From the NCBI GenBank assembly GCA_002224055.1, contig AZLU01000009.1:317571-381570 (forward strand): a stretch of 64,000 bases of DNA. Direction: 5' to 3'. A program made the position numbers and the translations under genes. Positions 12,557 to 26,600 of this stretch are shown piece after piece; the first letter of the stretch is position 1, and each line of letters opens with the position of its first letter. This DNA comes from Pezizomycotina sp. ARF18 (taxonomy: Eukaryota > Ascomycota). The notes under the pieces were generated by a model. It saw only the letters and a list, made by a program, of their open reading frames with translations, was not told the DNA's origin and made no database searches.

Positions 12557-14102
12557 TCATATTTTTGCATTATCGTCCTGGACATAATATCTTAAAGGAT
12601 CACTAAGTAAGCCGTCCATGAATTCGCCATGCCGACAGCATTCAATAATCGTTGATCGAGGTTCAATTTGCATGATACACGAAGGATCACGAAAATTGTC
12701 CGGTTCTCTAAGAATCAACGTAGCTGGACAGCCCGTTTCAATTGGACCTTGGCGCATCGTTACAGAGTTCCATGGTTGGTATTTGCATTCCATGGCTTCT
12801 TCATCAAATTCACGATGCCACAAACATACCGAAAAACTCAGGAATGGATATAGCGCATGCGCGTAGGAGGCAACTGCCGAACCAGCTTCTAGACTATTCA
12901 GTTTACAATACAGATTATAGCGGATCCGCAGAGATCTTTAAGCTTCCCCTTCCTTTTCTCCTTCACAAGCTCTCTAAGAACACCTTTCGCTGGGTGGATT
13001 GTGACAATGTTGCGGTAAAGAATACCTAGCCAAAGTGCAATACTACGCAGCGTGGTAACTCTGTGGCTCATAGAGTCTTGGATATAGCTATTGAAACCGT
13101 CAAGTGCCGGGTCTCCTAAAGCTTCTCGACCAGCGCCTAGGAACGAGTTCTGCCTTGGTGAACAATGCGGCCCGATAGTACTGGTAGCTCATGGTCGTAT
13201 AGAGACGGATTTTCATAGAAGACTTCGTTCCTGAATTCGAGGTATGAGGTGGCAAAGCTACATACAATACTAGAGAACTCGAGCTGGCATGATAGCGCTC
13301 TCTTTGAAGGTTAAATGCGGGTAAAAAGGGTGAAATGCGAGCTGCATGCAGAGCTCAGCCTGATCGATTCCTGGGAAACACTGCGATTTGTTAAACTCTG
13401 GTCATGAGATCCATCCAAACTTCCGACCGACCTCAAACACGATACCATAAATCCCGCTAGCTTCCGTCGTCCTTACAATCTTCAAAAGTGGTGAAGTTTA
13501 CCAATGAGAGTCTTGTATTTCAGATTGTTAGATGTGCCTTGATACTAACGGTTAAATTGGAGTCCGGCGGAGCATGCATCAGGGTTTCGATGCCCTGCCC
13601 AGCAAGGTCATTGTGAGTTAGTGATGATATACCATTCCTTACAGAAGTTATATTAGAATACCATTCAGGAGTTCGTGACACTGTTCGCCGAAGAGGATTC
13701 CGATCTTGACCAGGCTGAATGGAAATCCTTGGACACGGCAGGAAGTACTTGTAGGGGTCATTCCAGTTCTTTCGAAACCTGCGATTTCTTGTAGATCTGG
13801 ACCTGGCACTATGGCTCTCTTGGAAGCCCAAGAGAGAATATGCAGCTCGTAGCGATAAAATTGGTGGTTCCGGTTCAAGGACTTAGGACTGCTTAACATC
13901 CTTGATCCTGGGGGAAATAAAGCGGTTGAACACGGCCCCTACCGCTCGGTATTTGCAAGTTTCTCGGTGTTGGCAGGATCACTCGAGAAACCTGCTCAGT
14001 ACCAACGCCAAGGAGTTTCGATATGTCGGACCTAGGTACTAGTAATATTGGCAGGCACGGGCTGCATAGCGGTTGAATTTTGCGGTGCACGTTACATAAC
14101 AT
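12557..14102 (-). pseudogene. Decayed NACHT/NLR-like (STAND) gene remnant
   Basis: Read on the minus strand from 14102, PLCSPCLPILLVPRSDISKL followed by LGVGTEQVSR..LQIPSGRGRVQPL (down to about 13900) closely resembles the winged-helix segment just after the NACHT NTPase core in fungal NLR-like proteins (family pattern: LL.VPRSDVS..L.....VL.IPSG...PVQPLHLSFRDFL). Downstream, PLQVLPAVSKDFHSAWSRSE (about 13780-13690) looks like a worn WD40 unit, and SIIECCRHGEF (about 12640-12610) could be an ankyrin-like or other C-terminal piece. These fragments lie in different frames with stops between them, and no P-loop is visible upstream. I therefore call it a broken gene. The NACHT assignment rests on one segment recognised by eye and the WD40 call is weaker. 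Fungal NLR-like proteins of this type act in self/non-self recognition. Confidence 0.5.
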
Positions 14103-17100
14103 GGTGAGGCTGAGGAACTATAACATGATGATTTCTATAATTATATAACAATATGATTATTATACGAAGGAGTCATTCCTGCTCCGTGAGGGACGACAAA
14201 TCTTACACGTATACACTAAAGCTATCAGCCTTCTGCATATTTGGGCGTTCGATATGTTATATTGGATTCTTAGAGGGTCTAGATACTTATATAAGAGGCC
14301 GATCTGCGTCGCTGATCAGCGTGCCGCGACGCGTGGAAAGAAACTCACTTATCGATTTTCGATTTATAACGTGGATAGAGCTTTGCCGACACTCATGAGG
14401 AACAACAGTCACTAAGTCAACTATCCGGTGATTCGACGTCGCGTCGGAACAAACACAAAACACCTAACACCTAAGCCTCTCTCGCAATCAAGGTCTCCTT
14501 TCGGCACCTTCCGGTGGTTCTCAAAACATTTTTTTCGGAGCGGCGACGTTTCTGTTCATGTTGGTTTCGGAGTTGGATATTCTGGAACAACTTGGCTTCA
14601 TGTTTTCTCGAATGATTACGACGCAGAGTATCAGAGTACAAGCTTCATCGAAAAACTTCAGAGCTCCCCGCCATTTTCGACCCGTGCCGAAGATGCGACG
14701 AAGCTGCTCTGTCAGCAGCATAAGCATAAACGACTCTTTCGTGCCACGACTCCCTCTTTTACAAGACTTTAAAATTACTCCGCAGTTGGTTTTCTTGACA
14801 TTGACGTACTTGGCATTGGGATTAGGTTATGCAACGGTGAGCTCTGCGGTTTATACTCCGACTTGGCATTAAGGTACGCTTGATGTCATTGGACATCTCA
14901 ACTTCAGATTATTTCTAGGTACGTACACACGTATGTACGTCTTGCCTAGCTATGCTACTGTAGCTTCTCTCAGCTGGAATGATACCTACCAATCGACTTA
15001 TAACCACTCCCGCGGAGGATGCTTCCGTAAATCCCACTTGGTTTGACACGGCCTATCGAACATTCCACCTGAGTTCCAGATCGACACACAGATACCAAAT
15101 GGCAATCAATTTGGCGTCGCCGAGGGTAATGCATGCTTAATGCATGGCGATAGCGAGTTATAGACCCTTTCCTTGGACACTGATCATCGATCTTCTAGAA
15201 ATGACGATCTGTTCTTTTTTTTCTTTTTTATTGCTCGTAAGAGAGCAAGACAAGAAGATGAGATTGAAATTCTTCAATGACACGAGATGTAAGTTACCAT
15301 GACACGATTTTCTAGAAAAATAATAAATTCCACGAAAGTAGGTACGGGACAGTCATACTAGTCACCTATGCAAAGGAGGAAGAATTATTGGCGCTTAGGT
15401 ACCGATTCTCAGATATAAATCTCAGTCGCAATTATCCTCTGTCTTGTGTCATCGCAATCCTGATGGCGACCGTTGATGACCTCAGAGACACTAAAAAAAA
15501 AAAAAAAAAAAAAAAAAACGGCTTGCCAGAGTATCGGAGCCTTAATATTATTCGGATCTAGGCGGTAACCGATATAAATGTATCAAGGTAGTTGTGATCG
15601 ATTGGCCGGCTCCAGCTGTCAAAATTACTCACACCCGACAATCGATATGACGTCGGAAGGGTCCTATTTTCCGATGCGTGGGAATGCGGAAATAGAAGGA
15701 ACATGAGGTTTTTGGATGCAAGTACCCTTTTCTTTTTCCTTAGTCTCTTGACTCATAGGGCTGGTCCCTAAATATAGATTAACTTCGGTCTACTAACTGG
15801 CGAGACGCCAGGATACAGTGTGACCGATGATCCGCTATGCAAGGTAGCTTTCGGCGTTACTGCGTATATTCCATTCGCAATCCCCCATAAGCAACTCTAA
15901 GATCTTCACTCGCTAGAGTTTTAAAAGCTTCTATGAATCGTTCCATCGATGCTTCTGTTTTGACGTTTTGCAATTTTGGTTAAGATGCTTATCGATCGGA
16001 TTTACGCACAATCTGACAGCAATTCGCTGGCATAAACGTGCCAAGTCCTTTTGTTGTAGGAGCTATAATGATTTTACTGTTGCGATCCTCCATAAGTATT
16101 GTTGAACGCATAAATTTCCCACGATACTTCCGCCGTGTTCTACTTTGCGAGCATTTCGATTTTTATTTTATTTATTTTTTCCTTTTAGGCTCGCTGTCAT
16201 GAAAGAATAGAACTGTGTCACCTTCGCGGCTGATCTACAAAGGGCAAAACGAAGGGGTGGTATACAACAAACTGAATCATATGCCGACGTGAGACGCATC
16301 ACATATATCTTTCAGCATCAATACGGAGGAACAGTTGTATAACATCGGTGCCTACTAGAGTAATAATAGTAATAAGCCTCAATGGTCCGGAGAAAATGTC
16401 TTGTTTCTCGATAGTTTCTCGATAGTTTCTCCATCTGTTTTTCTTGTTTGTGTTTCTCGCCTAAAATTTCTTCGGAGATCAGCCTAAAAGTGGAGTCGTT
16501 TTATTGAGGCTCTGTTTCTGTCTTCTCAAAATATTGAACACGTACGATAAAACAAATGAAGGAAGTCATTGGAGATAAATGAAACCTCTCTTTAATACAT
16601 TGTTCACTTATAAAGTACCAGTCGTCAGTGCCATCGTGCCTGATGATATAAAGATGGAGCTAGTAAAAAAAGTCCTCCAGGATGTCATATTGTTTATATT
16701 AAACCTTCGCTTCTTCGAACGATAGGAAGCCGTTTGTTCCTGAATATTAATGAAAGCTATTTCCAGAAATAGTGGAGATATCTCAGCCGACGTTCCATTT
16801 ACTTTCTTATTTCATGTCGGCAAATAAGCTCGTCCGGTAAATGAGCTAATCTCATCTATATTTCCCCAAGCTATAGCTATTTCCCTCATGTTCATATCTC
16901 ATGACTCCTGGATTAATGGGTAAAAGAGCGCAACTATACATATACAGGGAGATCTAGATTGGGACTAGCGTTTCACTACTCTCCTTAGCAATCCTCACCT
17001 CAATGATCGTTCCAATATTACTATTGATATCGGCGATTGTCAGTCTTTTTCTGCAGCACAAGAACTTTGTAGTTGAAGCGCAAGTCAGGAAAAACAACGA

Positions 17101-20100
17101 GAAGTGCATCTCGCATCTGCTTCCCAAGCTGCAATTCGAATCAATTTCGTCATACGTCCGCTGCCGCCTTGAACGACTACTGGTTATATAATAATAGCTT
17201 GCCCTGCTCCTAATGCGTTGAGCCCCTATCAGCCCTAACGGTTTTCAAAAGCGAATGATACAGGGATAGCAGTATAGGAAAATCACCAAGAATAGGATAC
17301 GGAAGACGGAAAAAAAGATAAGAAAAAGAAAATTGAACACGAAAAACATATTATGATAATCCGAGGGAAAGAACTGCAATCGAGGCCTGAACGTGGTTAC
17401 TATTATATCGCGTTCTATTTTCTGTATTCGTGAGCTCTTATTGACATTCTTTGTAGTTTCGAGTTACGCGAGAAGCTCAGACCATTTCATACATTGGGGA
17501 GAAACTTGGGAATATCGTGTTCATCGTAGTTGCACGATAGTTGCCAGATTCTTTGACACGCACCTGCCACGATTTCATCCCTTTCCCTCAGAAATCTCAA
17601 ACAAGCCTGACACTGGTATATACGCGTTTGAGATTTTTTTATTTTATTTATTTACCTGTCTTGATTTATATGGTCAAAGACTTACTCCCGTTGCCATATA
17701 CTATTGGCGCCTGTGTTACGCTGTAGCACGTTTGCGAAAGGAAGATTTCGCTCTTGTAAACTGTCGAAATCTGGCGGTTGACAAGCAGCCTCAATCGAGT
17801 TCCTTTATGCGGCTTTGAGAATCGAGGCGATCAAAGTCTCGAGATCGGGCTCTGAAGACCCCGGGGGATCTACCGTATAATACCTATTCTACTCCAGTTT
17901 GTAAAGCTAGAGCATCAGGAGCTCCGATTCTAGCGACACGGGAAACGTGTGAAGTAGTACTTTAGCTGAAAGCTATTTATAACTAAAATAAATTATTTTC
18001 TACATTTGTGAAATAGCTCTTAAGTCCGAAAGTTTCTGTAAAACACGGTATAAAGTATAGAGACGTTGATATGCTTCATTGCGGCTGTAGCGTTAAGTAC
18101 CTGGTGAGATTGATATATTTGTTTCAAGAATCATCGCGAGATTGTGTAGAGGTCAGTACATTAGATATGTGTGTTCACGATGTTCCGTCGAGGTGTTTTC
18201 TGCCGGCAGTTAAGCGGCGGTGTTTGTGACCTTGTTTGGTTTAGCAGAAAACGTGGTCGATTTCGCCTTTAGAGACGCAGCTTGCATGCAGATCGCCTAC
18301 GACCGCCGCACGGATGGGCAACAGAAAGAAATCTTAAGCAGCTCTTCCTCAATAATAACCACATCGGGCCTCGAGACTATCCTACTTCCCGTGCTCCCCT
18401 GAGGAGAAACTTCGCGTTATATTTGGCCATGAAGCAGCAATAGACTACCCAGCATCAGGAAGGAAGAGTATGAAAAGGATTTCAGTGAAATGATTGGACC
18501 ATACCTCGCATTGCTGTCGCTTAATAGATTTGCCGGCGTCATTTTCCGCCTTCATGATCAGTTATTTATTAAGGCTCCATTTTTAATGTGAATTACGCTA
18601 TCCCTTGATTGATCCCTATTGCCTCAAGTAATGGACTCTCTCTCGTTCTTGCTCTCGTGAGATACACAGAAATATCGTATCTAGGGCTCTGACAGTTTTA
18701 TTTTCATTTTAGGAAATGCTTTCACCAAATTCGGTGGGAAGTACTTCGACTTGTACCTCTACTTTTGATGTTACAGATGTCCCAATAGGGCGATATCTAA
18801 CATCCCATAGAAAAAAATTCTACGTAAAAATTCTGTCAGGAGTTCACGACTTTCAGAAACGCTTCATGTATCAAATTATAAAGAAATAGCCTCCTCTTCT
18901 AATCAGTATGACACTACTGCCACGATCCTTCAATTCATCATGCCATCATTAGTTGCTTTGCATTATTTTCATTGCGCCATGTTTTGAGCTCCTAGCATAC
19001 AAAACCAAGACACAGCCTTATCCGGCGTACTGGGCCTGGGCTAGCCTATCAACCGTTCTAGAATATAATTCTATTGTACATTACTATCATTTTATATCGA
19101 TCATCTCTCAATGCCATGGTTCGTCGTTCCCATTCTGTATTCTTCTTTTCTTTTTCTCCTGCTCCGAGGACTTCACCTCGAGTCCTGAAGAATTTTTCCC
19201 GCCAAGGGATACCTAGCAGTATGAAAGTGCACAGCCGCGGAAGATGAAAGTACATCTTTTCGCTGCCATCAGAATCGCATGGGTCACAATGTTCTTTAGT
19301 CCGTCCTCAAATTTCTTCAGCTCTTGGAACTTGAGGTCCAATGGTATTGTTCGCACAGTACTTAGACGAAGTGCAACGGTTGCGTAGCCATATAACTTAT
19401 CGTCTACATCTTCTAACCGGACGAAACTTGGAGACCAGACGAAAGCATTAATCCCGTGATTGCGGAATTACTATTCCTCACACAGACTTCAGACCAAGAT
19501 GTGAAAAGCGTACCTTCGTGATCGGTTTTTTTTTTTTCGGTCAGCCGCATTCCGGACAGATATCAGCGACATGACGAAGTCGACATGACGAAGTCAACAC
19601 GACTTCACACGTTGCGGGATTGTCAGCAAGCTGAATTACACATGGCATCGGTCTTTTTCCTACCGGCTAGTTGTAAAAATACTTAAAATTTTCCTCAGTG
19701 GAAGGTAAGGTGATATTGACTTATTAGTTGAATTACTAATAGAATATATCACTATTGCCCCATACGTACTAATAAACGTATCCTAGAATCTGTTTTCATC
19801 TCCGATGGAGCATTTCAAGGAGCTACCCTAGGTTTTGAAAATCTCTCTCTCGCTCTCGAATTCCTTTGGGACCATCAATCGTTATAGGCTTTTTTCCTTG
19901 AAAAAGAAAGTTATGCGCATTCATATCATCTTCCTCTTATAGTATATTTTCCTTTATACGACTTTCTGTTGATTCTCGATAAGTCTCCTAACATTAAAGC
20001 AAGCGTAAATCAACAATTACAAAATGAACCAGTGATTTTTCATGCCTTCTACTACATATATTTCTTATTATGGCGATTTTCTCTGCACTCATGTCCCATA

Positions 20101-23100
20101 GAGTAGTTCATCATCCGTGAATTTCGATTCTTCACATTATAATTATCCGAGCCTAAGAATAACGAACGACCTTATTTAACCGTCAAAAGCGGGGATATAG
20201 CTTCTTTCATGATACGTCTTCATACAACAAGGAACCAAATGGAAAAAATATGTTATGAACGTAGTCGCGAAACAGCATCCCCGCGGCTGAGAATTTTCTT
20301 CCAGAACAGAACAGTCAAATCAGGCTCATTCGCTTTAGTTTCCTGGCTTGACTTCGTTAGGACAAGCATATATCCTGCGACTCCGGGATGAATATCGTAA
20401 TCGTGTCTGTTCCTGCGTTGACTTATGCGGGGATCTATCCCTCACTTAAGGTACCATTCTCTCATTCTTGCCCTTTTTTCTTTTCTTTTCTTTCCTTTTT
20501 CAAAGAGAGGTCGAACTCGAGACGAAGTGCCAGGTTTCACGCTATTGAAAAGACGAAGTTCAAATAATTGTGGACTGAGGTAATTCTTTCCTTCTTTATT
20601 TGCCTAGACTTGCTTGTACAGCCACCTAAGCTTCGTTTTCAGAATGTAAAATATTCCAGCTCGATGCCTAATTATCTTGGCGAGGTACTGTTCGCACGAC
20701 ATTCGGGTATCCAAAAAACAGGGAAGGCGTAGCGCGGACGATAAGGATTGGATTTTTCCATCGCCTGATAGAAGCAACATTTCCCGTATTGGTTTCTGAT
20801 ATCGACCGGGACCATCCTTGACAGGTTTCTAGGAAGGAGAAACATGAAATCGAGATGCGCATCATCCGGGATCTCACCCTCGGATTTTTCTTCGGATTGA
20901 GGCGTTACTCGTCGATGACTGTCGCCTTTGCATTCTAAATTCGAATTATATTTTGAAAAGAGCCGAGTTGGTCAAAGCGTTTACATAATTGGGGACGCAT
21001 ATATTCCTGTGGTAATCTAGGGTGGAAGAATTGCTACTTTGGATCATTCGAAACGTCAAGTGACGGCCAACGGACAAGTTATAACCAACAGAACCAAATA
21101 CCATTTACCTGGTTTTGAGGGGCCTCCTCGTCGACCTTTTTTTTTTTTTTTTTTAGTGAGAATGGTACTGAGAATTTTTTGTACTGTTCTGGTGGTTCAG
21201 AATTATAAGGAAAGACTCTTGGTAACTTGGCCGCCTTGTTCAGGACCCTTCCCTTCTTCGACTACCCCATCAATTGACTAAAAATTCTCGCGAAACACAT
21301 TCCTAGACATGCCATGGCGCAATTGCGCTTTCTTGACCTCAGGTCCGGTTTTCTCGAACGTTTAGAAGGAACAATTATATACACTTCAGAGTACTTACAA
21401 TGCTAACGGCTTCGACTCACATCACCCGTAGTTCACATTCTGACAGAGTCAGCGAAGTTAGGCTATTGCTTACTATTTGTCTCCCCTCGTTCCATATATT
21501 CTATGTTCATGGTAAGGCAGCAAGGTTATTTTTATTCTTTTCGTTGATGGCCTTTCTATTTAATCCGAAGAAATGACGTGACCCCCACTGCTTTACCGCC
21601 AGTTCTAAAGTTTGGATGAACGGAACTGCCGAGGAGGGATTCCCGCGGAACGCCATTAAGGCAGCACAGACAATAAGTATTGTATCCTCGGTGGCGGGTT
21701 CTCTGAGCGGCGCTCCTTACGTATTCTGAAGCATTTCGAAGCTTTCGTTCCTTGGGAGCGCTAAATATTAGTGGTGTGCTTATTCGATATAGACATCATA
21801 CTTACGATAGGGCAAGACATAACAATAACAGTAACAACAACCCCCGAGAAACAACCCGGCACGACCGGGTGCCATCGAGAACTTGAGAATGGTACCAGGT
21901 AATTTCAAACAAAACGTATTAGGAAGTTTACCAAATATTATTAACAGGACCGTCAATATATCCTAAACATCAGATGAAGTACAACATTACCAAGCATATA
22001 GCCAGTCATCTTGGATCAAAACATCGCGAGATCTCTTGGGATATTTTTTCTAGAAAGAAGCATAGTAACAAATGGAATTTGTTAATATACCCTTATGTGT
22101 GAATAAACAGCGTCAAGTATCATAACCTGATACCCATCTACCGGATTACGGTGGTACCTCGGATATTATCCTAGCTCGGCGCGGAGACTTCTCCTAGCCT
22201 GGTATGGAACCTTCTCGAAAAAGAATATTTCGCACGGCCTCCCTCGGAAATGAAAATATCCCTTTAGAAGGGTTTCGTGGAAACGGAATGCTCCCAAAAC
22301 GATGAATAACTAACCCAGAAACGTTTAAGACTCGATAATTATCCCATGCTGCACGCAGGGTAGTGGATTCGGCTACCCCGGCGCTCTGTTATTCCATATG
22401 CGTGTTATATATTGGGAAGGCGGGCGGGCATATAGTTCTAATTGGTCCTTTTTAACGTCCTGCGGCCATTAAATAGGCAATATGTGGAATATCGGCCGTA
22501 GAGAGGTCGAAACCCCAACTAGGTTCGGGTCCAGAGACGGTCATATTAACTATTAATTGGATGATGCTAGTTTACTCAGTCGTATTTACGTTTAGAGTTG
22601 AGTCTGGCTCCAATTGTGACATTGAAAGCAGATCATGACAAATTACAATATGCTCGTTGTCGCGATTGATGCATTCTACTGGAAAATCAAGACTAAGAAG
22701 CGGTTAGTTTTGTGGCGCAAGCGAAATATCTGCAGGGTTTGCCCTTTCTCCGGTTAAATCGCTCGCTCGTATAAATTTTTCTTCCCTGTTGTGACTAATA
22801 ACGTCACGCGCTGTTAATTACCCTCACGAGGTTCCTGATCGTTCCTGACCGTACCTGAAAAGCGGTTAATTGCATCGCAACTTTAGACAACAAAGTTTCA
22901 CATTATTATATTATCATAGATTGCGGTCCTTTACGTACTCAAGTGTCCTTTTTGATTTCTTTCAAGGTTTTTTGCTCTGTGCATTGCGGATATACCGAAG
23001 GTTTCGCATGTCGGTTCGGGAAGTTAAGCGAAGGAGTTTTCATGGATAATTGTGGCGTGGGCGGACACGAGACAGATCAGGGCCAATGTTACCATAATAT

Positions 23101-23387
23101 TTTTTAAGCAAGTATTAGACTGCGCGGCTGAGCTGTCTCCTATCAAACCTCTCGTGCAAGTGAAGGGCTGACGTTTCGGTAGATTATCCTTACCACAAAT
23201 TCAGAGCAAAGGCTGAACTTAGCATCTTCAATCGAAGCTCGCGGAAAAAGCATCCTCGTTTTTATACGATAAGGTATAGCAGAGGTGTCTATGCCCAGGT
23301 CAACTATTTACCCTTTATTATGGTTCCATAGATGGTTTGCTTCAAGAGAGCTGCTCGTGTGACACGATATCTTCGTATTCTAGTTCT
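14103..23387. other. Gene-poor stretch, nothing recognised
   Basis: About 9.3 kb with only short unrecognised ORFs; the longest is 141 codons at 17393-17818 (+). It includes an A26 run (15493-15518) and small direct repeats: TTTCTCGATAG near 16410-16430, GACATGACGAAGTC near 19570-19595 and a TTCCTGA-type repeat near 22835. Base composition stays moderate, so no extreme AT island is evident. Confidence 0.5.
15493..15518. repeat. A26 homopolymer
   Basis: Twenty-six consecutive A residues, among the longest runs here. It has no coding context and no visible retroposed sequence in front of it. Confidence 0.85.
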
Positions 23388-23648
23388 CTAGGCATATTTG
23401 CCCATAAGATACGTGTGCAAGACCTCTGAGCGGTCGAGATATGGCCCATGAGCCGTGAATTCGAAAATTTCTTCAGATATGTGAAGGGGAGCTCCATGAC
23501 ATCTCAAAGTGTTAGAGAACTCCTGTGCTACCAACGACAATGCCACTGAATCTTGATGTTTTAGATTCTTCGCGGGAGAAAAAGAAAGGTAAAATAAGTA
23601 TTCGGCTAGTCCCGGCCCTCCCGGACACTTTTTGGATCTTATCCTCAC
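23388..23648 (-). pseudogene. Unrecognised protein fragment, possibly related to sequence near 13.2 kb
   Basis: An 86-codon minus-strand frame contains SLVAQEFSNTLRCHGAPLHI and EEIFEFTAHGPYL, which looks more protein-like than neighbouring ORFs. By eye it resembles a minus-strand frame near 13260-13180 (LEFSSIVCSFATSYLEFRNE, then VFYENPSLYDHELPVL) in the order EFS..(L/V)C, then E..(I/F)(F/Y)E, then Y-D. I know no function for either. The fragment has no visible neighbouring exons, so it may be a relic or may not be coding at all. Confidence 0.25.
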
Positions 23649-26600
23649 GCGAGGCTATTCAATGAGAATCCAGCTGACCCGTAGTCTTCTCGCTGTGATC
23701 AGATAACGTTATAGGCCGTTAATATATCCCACCAAACTTTCAGGCAATTGAATAAAATGAAGCCAATTTTCAAACTACGAGAAAATGCTTATATTATTGA
23801 TGATATTTTATTATTATTATTCTAGATTCTACAATTTTGCAACAAAATTTCTTCGTAAATATGATGCATGCCGGTGTTTCATGAAGAAAACATTTCTACC
23901 CCAAAAAAAAAACCTCGTTAGCGAAATAAAGCCCTCAAAATATTTCGCACCGCACAAGCGCAAAGTTTTGCAACTACCAAATTTTAGACTGCTATCTACT
24001 TAGATAATCAATAGCAGACATCTCCTTAACGCTAGCTATATATACAATACTAGGCATTAGATTCTGATTATGCTATAATATTCTATGTACAACGAGCAAA
24101 CTCCACAACTTCTACAGAGACGAACACATATCGCCGATTAAAATTCTATTGAGCCTGTAGCATAACCTAAACCTCGATTAGCCATCAATTCCAGCTGCTC
24201 AACGTACGAATCTAACAAGTTTTTGAAAGAAGCCATGATACGTGTGGAGTATAATGTGGATCCACAATATATTATAGCTATCAACTCTGAGATCTCGGAC
24301 TAACAATGGCTAAGGCACTAACACCATGGTACCACGAAATGGCAAAGTAAGCTTGCTAACGTCCGTATATCATCTCGCGCTTATTAACACTATACCGCAT
24401 AAAAACAAACTACTATAGTGGTTCCGCGTATATCTCAATCCACCTATACCTCTGCCGTAAATAAGAGCTCAATTTTGCGATATGTTGCCCTTGTTCGTAT
24501 AAATTGCTACTGGAGAATTACCTAAGTCCTCGACTCCGAGCATAGGCTAAACAATGAAAAGCTGGTTGCACGACGACAATGTGGAAGACATAGAGCTGAC
24601 GATGTATCCTTGCGTTCGAGGTGTTCTCCAATCACCTATTCACAATATTGAAGGTACCCTCATCGGTTCTCGGATCGAAATACACTACGATTTTGTTCAA
24701 GCTTTCGCTTCAATGAAGCCATGTAATCTCTCTGCATAGCCTGCGGCAGAAACAAGAACTCCTAGAAAACGCAGAAGGCTTATTGTTATTGTAGCATGTG
24801 TATCTGTCATCCAGAAGTGAATCGGATCATAGAAACCATATCAATAAACATCAATTTCAAACATCATCTACAGGGAGGATACGGAATAAACACTTGAAGA
24901 GCTCGCCGACATGATAAAAGCCTTCCAAAATTGAAAGCCACTCCATGGAAAGCACGGAAGATCTCTTGCGATATATGCGAACGAGCGTGTTTGTAAAAGT
25001 GAAAGATAATTATTTACTTTCTTGAACATTCCCCCTTTAGCCTGTCCATCATCGATAGTATTATATCTCCATATAGGCGTCCGCATAAGTGGTTGATGAC
25101 TATGTTTACTTCTAAGAATGCGACCATTCGCTACCAGCACACATTTAGTAGAGCTCATCGATCTAAGCGCAGTCCAAACTGATAGATGCAGAGATTAATC
25201 CGGGAGGAATCGAAGGAGTCTTCAATCGTCCGTGGTCAAAATCGTGAATATATACCATTACGCCACTAAGAACATAACCGCATTTAACCAGCTTCGGCTC
25301 AGTCTCTCAGATAGCTAGATGGATCCTAAATTATGAAGGATAGACGGGGGGAGGGGGAAACCTCTAAATTCCACTATAACGGATAGTTACAAATTTTCAA
25401 GCTATGGTTCGAGGAAAGAATTTTCATCATTTGGATTTTCCTCACTAACCTTATACAGTCTGGTGAGAACTAGCTTACCATCGCCATTGGATAATACAAC
25501 CGATTCCGATGCCAGGAGAAACGCCCTTGGTGTAACAATATCGCCAAGGATCGTCTCAACGGGAGGCACATATTGAGAGTTGGTTGATAGAGTCGTATTA
25601 GGAGAACAAATCATTACACGTAGCGAGAAGAGCGAAAGGATGGCCGCGGAGGTTCCCTAAGAGGACAGCGACAACAATGGACGAAAAACAATGTTTGTAT
25701 CTTAAAGGATGGTTTGAAAACATTGATTAGCGTAATAATATGGCTTCCATTTACCGCACCCAAACCTCATCAAGGCTGAAGCTTTGTTTCGGTGAATTTT
25801 CCGATCGAGAGCAGTATGATTTAGGCATCGTCGCAGATTCCAAGATTATTGTTTACGCAAATACGCCTCTAGACTTCTAAATTTTCATTGATTCGAGTCA
25901 TAGGGGAGACAACACTGCAACGCCATTGCTCCGGTTCGTAGAATCCAGACAACGTAGACGTAAATTACCATATCCTTTGTTAGCAACAGCTACAAGAATT
26001 TACACACCCATGACAAGGCATGGAAAACAAACTATAGACCCACTCTTTCTCGGTTTAGTTCTCGACTCAGGAAGAACTCCAGTCATTGACACTTGTACTA
26101 TATCAAAGAAAAAGGTTGTGGAGTCCAGAGATCGGAAAGCTAACTCCGATACCAATATCGCCATCCGCTGGAGGACATACAAACACCTCTCGGGAGATTA
26201 TCTGGGCTCAATACCAGATATTATTCGCTCTAACAGACAGTAGACCGCAAACAGAGAGTTAGATAGATATTCCCTGATTTTCAAAACTGCTCTCAGTGAG
26301 AAATCCTGGCGTCATTATGTATCATGCGAGACTCAATCGATACAGTTTGAAGTGTATTTAAACAGAAGGAAACGACATTGCAACGATAGGGTTTCGTCAG
26401 ATACAGTTCGAGAAAGAGAACACCCACAATAACAGCTTGACGCCTCATAGTCCACGGATAGAAAGAACCTTCAACTTTCCCCCAGGTTGAAAGTCTATTG
26501 TGAGATTTAGACCTACAGCGTATAGCCTACACGCCAAAGTACTGGCGCTGTTTGATACATGCAACTATCCGCCCAAATCTCTCTACCAAAAGATTTTTCA

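Noticed and set aside
15493-15518. Long A run as the tail of a retroposed element
   Set aside because: Such runs are everywhere in this window on both strands, and no element body or target-site duplication is visible beside this one.
17393-17818. 141-codon plus-strand ORF with hydrophobic stretches
   Set aside because: No recognised family and no neighbouring exons; the membrane-like segments come from T-rich sequence.
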